Positions 6,641 through 9,118 of a DNA stretch of 9,118 bases are shown piece after piece; position 1 is the stretch's first letter, and every line of letters starts with the position of its first letter. A program made the position numbers and the translations under genes. This DNA is from an uncultured Clostridium sp. (GTDB lineage: Bacteria; Bacillota; Clostridia; Clostridiales; Clostridiaceae), in the NCBI RefSeq assembly GCF_900769625.1, contig NZ_CAAGHK010000080.1, positions 1 to 9,118 on the forward strand, in the 5' to 3' direction. The notes beneath the pieces are model-generated. The model saw nothing but the letters and a program-made list of their open reading frames with translations. It did not search any database and was not told the DNA's origin.

Positions 6641-6903
6641 TTAAAAAAAACTAAAAATAGAAATATTTTACTATTATACCTGTAATAATAAATAATGATT
6701 AACTTCAATATTGCAAGATAGTTTCATTCATATATTCATTACAACTAATTACCTTTATTCATGATTTCGCTCAAAGGAAACCTTAATAATTAATTCACTT
6801 ATCTATAATTTCTAACCACTTTTTCTTCTCTAAATTTTTTAACAATACAACTAATATTATTCTATAAATAGATAAAAGAATTAATTGTTAAGCTTGAATT
6901 TAA

Positions 6904-6974
6904 AAGGGAATTCCATTCCCTTAAACCCTTGGGCTCAAATCATGTTAATTCTATCTAGGCACAAATAAGAGCCC
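6904..6974 (-). ncRNA. Candidate structured RNA or leader relic
   Basis: On the minus strand, GGGCTC (6974-6969) can pair with GAGCCC (6936-6931). A tight 8-bp hairpin AAGGGAAT-GGA-ATTCCCTT (6922-6904) follows, with a TTTTAAATT tail. A folded element followed by a terminator-like stem would fit a small RNA or attenuator. No known riboswitch consensus is recognised and no promoter is obvious. Confidence 0.2.
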
Positions 6975-7087
6975 TCAATTTATCATGACACTATTACAAT
7001 TCTTATACTTAATTTATGTTCTTTAAATATTACGTAAACTGTGCTCCTATTTGCTTTTCTAAAAAGGAAATAATTATTCCGTAAACG

Positions 7088-7128
7088 AAAAATAATGTAC
7101 AAGCCATTAAGGCTAGTACATTATTTTT
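7088..7128. terminator. Bidirectional intrinsic terminator
   Basis: A 13-bp perfect outer stem (7088-7100 with 7116-7128, arm AAAAATAATGTAC) plus an inner AGCC/GGCT pair (7102-7105, 7111-7114) makes a long hairpin with T-rich tails on both strands. No intact gene ends here. It may mark the end of a lost gene, or insulate the region left of the IS66 insertion. Confidence 0.72.
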
Positions 7129-7252
7129 CACTTACTCCATAATTAAGAAATTGCAGTCCATCTTTTTCAAAGTTGGACAGAGTGGAAACTTTACTTCGTA
7201 AAGTAATAAATAAAAATATATATTACTTATAATTAATTCTGCTATTTTAATT

Positions 7253-7275
7253 GTAAGCGCTTCAGAATATATCGT
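7253..7275 (+). repeat. IS66 left terminal inverted repeat
   Basis: The outer part is GTAAGCGCTTCAGAATATAT. IS66 ends begin GTAAGCG. The inner boundary is an estimate, because the right repeat is outside the window. Confidence 0.65.
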
Positions 7276-7288
7276 CTACAAAGATTAT

Positions 7289-7307
7289 ATACCATATGAT
7301 ACCATAT
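7289..7307 (+). repeat. Two ATACCATAT direct repeats, 10-bp period
   Basis: ATACCATAT occurs at 7289-7297 and again at 7299-7307, one base apart. The 10-bp period places both copies on the same face of the helix. The pair lies between the IS left end and tnpA, where a transposase subunit or promoter-binding site would be expected. Function is inferred. Confidence 0.5.
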
Positions 7308-7336
7308 TCATAACATATTTAATTAAGTTACGAAAT

Positions 7337-7342
7337 GGAGGT
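7337..7342 (+). promoter_or_regulatory. Ribosome binding site deciding the tnpA start
   Basis: GGAGGT lies 10 bases before the ATG at 7353. The earlier in-frame ATG at 7335 overlaps this site and has no ribosome site of its own. The start at 7353 is therefore preferred. Confidence 0.8.
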
Positions 7343-7352
7343 AATTATTTTC

Positions 7353-7694
7353 ATGTTGAGAAAAAATAGCGAAATGCTTTTAGTATGGCAAAATAGAATT
7401 GAAGCATGTTCAGCAAGTAATCTAAATATAAAGCAGTGGTGTGAAGAAAACGGCTTTAGTGCATACCAATATCATTATTGGAAAAAGAAAATTAATGAAA
7501 TAAATTCTAATGTTGAATCAAATGAAGTTCAATTGGTAGAAATTAATCTTGAATCTCAAAAATCTGAAAAAAAAGAAACAGTTAATGATAAATCAGCTAT
7601 ATTACATTACCACGATTTTAAGATTGAAATACCCAAAAATTTTGATAAGGAATCAATAGCTGAAATTTTATCAGCTATTGTATCAGTATGCTAA
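7353..7694 (+). CDS. tnpA: IS66 accessory protein TnpA (helix-turn-helix)
   Basis: From the ATG at 7353 this is a 113-residue protein. The N-terminal half is the IS66 Orf1 helix-turn-helix: WQNRIEACSASNLNIKQWCEENGFS, then AYQYHYWKKKINEIN, matching the family pattern of an SGLSxxxWCxxNGIS-like motif and a YYWxKK helix. The C-terminal half is charged (Lys/Glu-rich) and ends in a short hydrophobic helix. In IS66 elements this protein is needed for transposition with TnpB and TnpC and probably binds DNA. It overlaps tnpB by 7 bases (ATGCTAA), indicating translational coupling. Confidence 0.85.
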   Translation: MLRKNSEMLLVWQNRIEACSASNLNIKQWCEENGFSAYQYHYWKKKINEINSNVESNEVQLVEINLESQKSEKKETVNDKSAILHYHDFKIEIPKNFDKESIAEILSAIVSVC

Positions 7695-8059
7695 AAAACA
7701 TAGCCGATGGTGTTGATCATATTTACATAGCTTGTGGTTTTACAGATTTTAGAAAGCAAATTGATAGTTTATCAACACTCGTCAGCTTAAAATTAAATTT
7801 AGACCCATATAATGAAAAAAGTATTTTTCTATTTTGCAATAAAAAGAAAAATTCTATAAAAGTTCTTAGATGGGATAATGACGGATTTGTACTGCTTACC
7901 AAAAAACTTATAGAGCAGATGAAATTTCAATGGCCGAAAGACCCTGAAGGGGTCCGGGATATTTCAGAACGAGAATTAAGATGGCTTTTAGATGGATTAT
8001 CTATCGATCAACCTAAAGCTCATAAAAAATTTAAAATTCCTAAGGAAATTTGCTTTTAA
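7688..8059 (+). CDS. tnpB: IS66 Orf2 protein TnpB
   Basis: This 123-residue protein is of normal length for the family. It has the diagnostic IS66 Orf2 signatures: IYIACGFTDFRKQIDSLSTLV near the N terminus, IFLFCNKKKNSIKVLRWDNDGF in the middle, and KLIEQMKFQWP then ERELRWLLDGLSI near the end. Its biochemical role in transposition is still unclear in the family. It should not be confused with the RNA-guided TnpB of IS200/IS605. The start codon lies inside the end of tnpA, and translation likely continues by coupling. An intrinsic terminator follows 21 bases after the stop. Confidence 0.92.
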   Translation: MLKNIADGVDHIYIACGFTDFRKQIDSLSTLVSLKLNLDPYNEKSIFLFCNKKKNSIKVLRWDNDGFVLLTKKLIEQMKFQWPKDPEGVRDISERELRWLLDGLSIDQPKAHKKFKIPKEICF

Positions 8060-8080
8060 AACTATATATTTTTATAATCT

Positions 8081-8119
8081 AAAAGCCAGTAAAGTGTTGA
8101 TATTACTGGCTTTTATTGT
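8081..8119 (+). terminator. Intrinsic terminator between tnpB and tnpC
   Basis: A perfect 12-bp stem (8081-8092 with 8103-8114, arm AAAAGCCAGTAA) has a 10-nt loop and the tail TTTTATTGTATTTTT. It ends the tnpA-tnpB transcript before tnpC. Confidence 0.75.
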
Positions 8120-8126
8120 ATTTTTA

Positions 8127-8135
8127 TGGTATAAT
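8127..8135 (+). promoter_or_regulatory. Extended -10 promoter for tnpC
   Basis: TGG followed by TATAAT (8130-8135) forms an extended -10. The best -35 at 17-bp spacing (8107-8112, TGGCTT) is poor, which an extended -10 tolerates. Transcription would start near 8142, shortly before GGAG (8158-8161) and the tnpC ATG at 8169. Confidence 0.55.
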
Positions 8136-8168
8136 TTACTTATAGAATAATTAGAACGGAGTAGATTC

Positions 8169-9118
8169 ATGTCTAAGGATGAATATAAGGAACTTTTAGA
8201 GTTACGTGTTAAAGTAAAAGAACAAGAAAATCAGATTAATAAACTAAATAATCAGGTTGAAAACTTAACTCAAGCAATTTTACATTGTAATAAGAAAATG
8301 TTTGGATCATCGAGTGAAAAGACACCAGTAGATGGTCAGCTTTCATTTTTTAATGAAGCAGAAAAATTATCAGATAGTTGCGCCGAAGAGCCAACTGTTG
8401 AAAATGTTAAAGTTTCATCTCATAAAAGAACACCTAGAAAACCTGGAAGTAAGGAAGCTGCTATTAAAGATCTTCCTAGAGAAACAATCGAGTGCGTTTT
8501 AGAAAATGATGATTCTAAATGTCCCTATTGTGCTGCTGAAATGAAACCTATAGGGAAGAATATAGTAAGAACAGAAGTGGAATTTATTCCAGCATCAGTT
8601 AAAGTTATTGAATATATTCAATATGTATATAAATGTCCTGAATGTGGAACTAAGGATAGTAGTCCTGATGTTATAATAAAGGCACCAATACCGAATCCAG
8701 TTATGAAACGTAGCCTTGCATCCCCTTCATCAGTAGCTGAAGTCATTTATCAGAAATATGTTAATGGGATGCCTCTTTATCGCCAAGAACATGATTGGTT
8801 GCAAAGAGGTTTCAAACTTTCAAGAGCTACTATGGCCAATTGGATTATACGATGCAGCCATTCTTGGCTAAAGCCAATTTACGACCTGATGAAGAGTGAA
8901 CTTACTAAAGGTGAAATCATCCATGCTGATGAAACAAGAATACAATGTAATAAAGAACCTGGCAAAAAGCCTTCAAGCGAATCTTTCATGTGGGTTTACT
9001 TATCTGGACAATTTGAATCTAAAAAGATAGTTCTATTTGAGTATACAAGGACACGATCCGGTGAAAATCCGAAAAAATTCCTTGAAAATTTTGAAGGTTA
9101 CTTAGTAAGTGATGCTTA
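8169..9118 (+). CDS. tnpC: IS66 transposase TnpC, 5' part (runs off window)
   Basis: This frame is open for 316 codons to the window edge. It has an N-terminal coiled-coil/leucine-zipper helix (about 5-38), the IS66 motif KKMFGSSSEK (42-51), and a zinc finger with CPYC (118-121) and CPEC (156-159). The core domain begins near 180, with LYRQE (203-207). The first catalytic Asp of the DDE nuclease is D254 in IHADETR. SDA at 314-316 carries the expected second Asp (D315) of the usual LVSDGY segment. The third acidic residue would lie beyond the window. IS66 TnpC proteins are usually around 500 residues. The ATG is preceded by GGAG seven bases upstream. It catalyses the transposition DNA cleavage and strand transfer. 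Confidence 0.92.
   Translation, partial: MSKDEYKELLELRVKVKEQENQINKLNNQVENLTQAILHCNKKMFGSSSEKTPVDGQLSFFNEAEKLSDSCAEEPTVENVKVSSHKRTPRKPGSKEAAIKDLPRETIECVLENDDSKCPYCAAEMKPIGKNIVRTEVEFIPASVKVIEYIQYVYKCPECGTKDSSPDVIIKAPIPNPVMKRSLASPSSVAEVIYQKYVNGMPLYRQEHDWLQRGFKLSRATMANWIIRCSHSWLKPIYDLMKSELTKGEIIHADETRIQCNKEPGKKPSSESFMWVYLSGQFESKKIVLFEYTRTRSGENPKKFLENFEGYLVSDA

Larger units (their letters stand above)
6641..7252. other. Gene-free interval with several hairpins
   Basis: No supported gene on either strand. It contains a minus-strand hairpin pair (6904-6974), a bidirectional terminator (7088-7128) and two short hairpins (7156-7178 and 7188-7204). The first of the short ones pairs GTCCATCTTT with AAAGTTGGAC, one T:T mismatch. 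It carries TGTCCAACTTTG on the minus strand, which resembles ends of some IS3-type elements, so a relic end is possible. It stops at the IS66 left end. Confidence 0.45.
7253..9118 (+). mobile_element. IS66-family insertion sequence, left part (cut by window end)
   Basis: The element opens with GTAAGCGCTTC at 7253, matching the GTAAGCG terminal sequence typical of IS66 inverted repeats. It then has the diagnostic three-gene order tnpA-tnpB-tnpC on one strand. The right end lies beyond the window. IS66 elements make 8-bp target duplications; the left copy would be 7245-7252 (TTTTAATT), which cannot be confirmed here. All three frames are uninterrupted as far as visible, so the copy may be active. 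Confidence 0.88.

Noticed and set aside
7188..7204. ACTTTAC/GTAAAGT hairpin as a terminator
   Set aside because: The stem is a short, AT-rich 7-bp one and no T-run follows on the plus strand. It has no gene to terminate, so it may be chance in AT-rich DNA.
7335..7352. Upstream ATG for tnpA at 7335
   Set aside because: It overlaps the GGAGGT ribosome site and lacks its own. The ATG at 7353 has correct spacing and a start matching the family.
7688..8059. RNA-guided TnpB (IS200/IS605 type) suggested by the name tnpB
   Set aside because: The protein is only 123 residues, has no RuvC motifs, and matches IS66 Orf2 signatures.
1..9118. CRISPR array, tRNA or rRNA genes
   Set aside because: No regularly spaced repeats with unique spacers and no cloverleaf or rRNA-like sequence were seen by eye. 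The repeats present are single hairpins.

Overview
The window is strongly AT-rich, with Shine-Dalgarno sites of the GGAGG/AGGGGG type, long A/T-rich intergenic stretches and several intrinsic terminators. Together with a clostridial-type short sigma factor and a LysM amidase, this suggests a Clostridium-like Firmicute. This is inferred from composition and protein families; no rRNA or marker gene is present. The mix of broken genes, an insertion sequence and conflict-type proteins reads as an accessory region, not a conserved core operon.

Layout. Positions 1-348 hold two hairpin terminators and a possible solo IS66-type end. Positions 349-1504 (minus) encode a DUF262 (GmrS-like) protein split in two by one extra A in a homopolymer. 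Positions 1893-3461 (minus) encode a complete eukaryotic-like Ser/Thr protein kinase with an unassigned N-terminal domain of about 130 residues. Positions 3462-4484 are a decay zone: a plus-strand remnant (3656-3925), a minus-strand C-terminal remnant (4287-4415) and a strong terminator. Positions 4485-5195 (minus) encode a signal-less Amidase_3 plus LysM endolysin-like protein. It is divergent, across only 67 bp, from a small sigma-70-family factor (5263-5829, plus) with its own terminator. Positions 5899-6579 (minus) encode a LexA-type winged helix fused to a degenerate Nudix domain. Its promoter carries a LexA/SOS-box-like palindrome between -35 and -10. Positions 6641-7252 contain only hairpins. 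From 7253 to the window end lies an IS66-family element with left end, tnpA, tnpB and the first 316 codons of tnpC.

How the genes may work together. The sigma factor and amidase form a likely regulatory pair, in the style of clostridial alternative sigma factors that control toxin, bacteriocin or lysis genes; no holin is visible here. The LexA-Nudix protein is the most unusual item. It keeps the LexA DNA-binding half but replaces the self-cleaving peptidase with a Nudix fold lacking the catalytic glutamates. This suggests a ligand-sensing, autoregulated repressor, not an SOS protease switch. The DUF262 gene and the kinase lie on one strand and both families occur in anti-phage or conflict islands, but a 388-bp gap separates them and no shared system is demonstrated.
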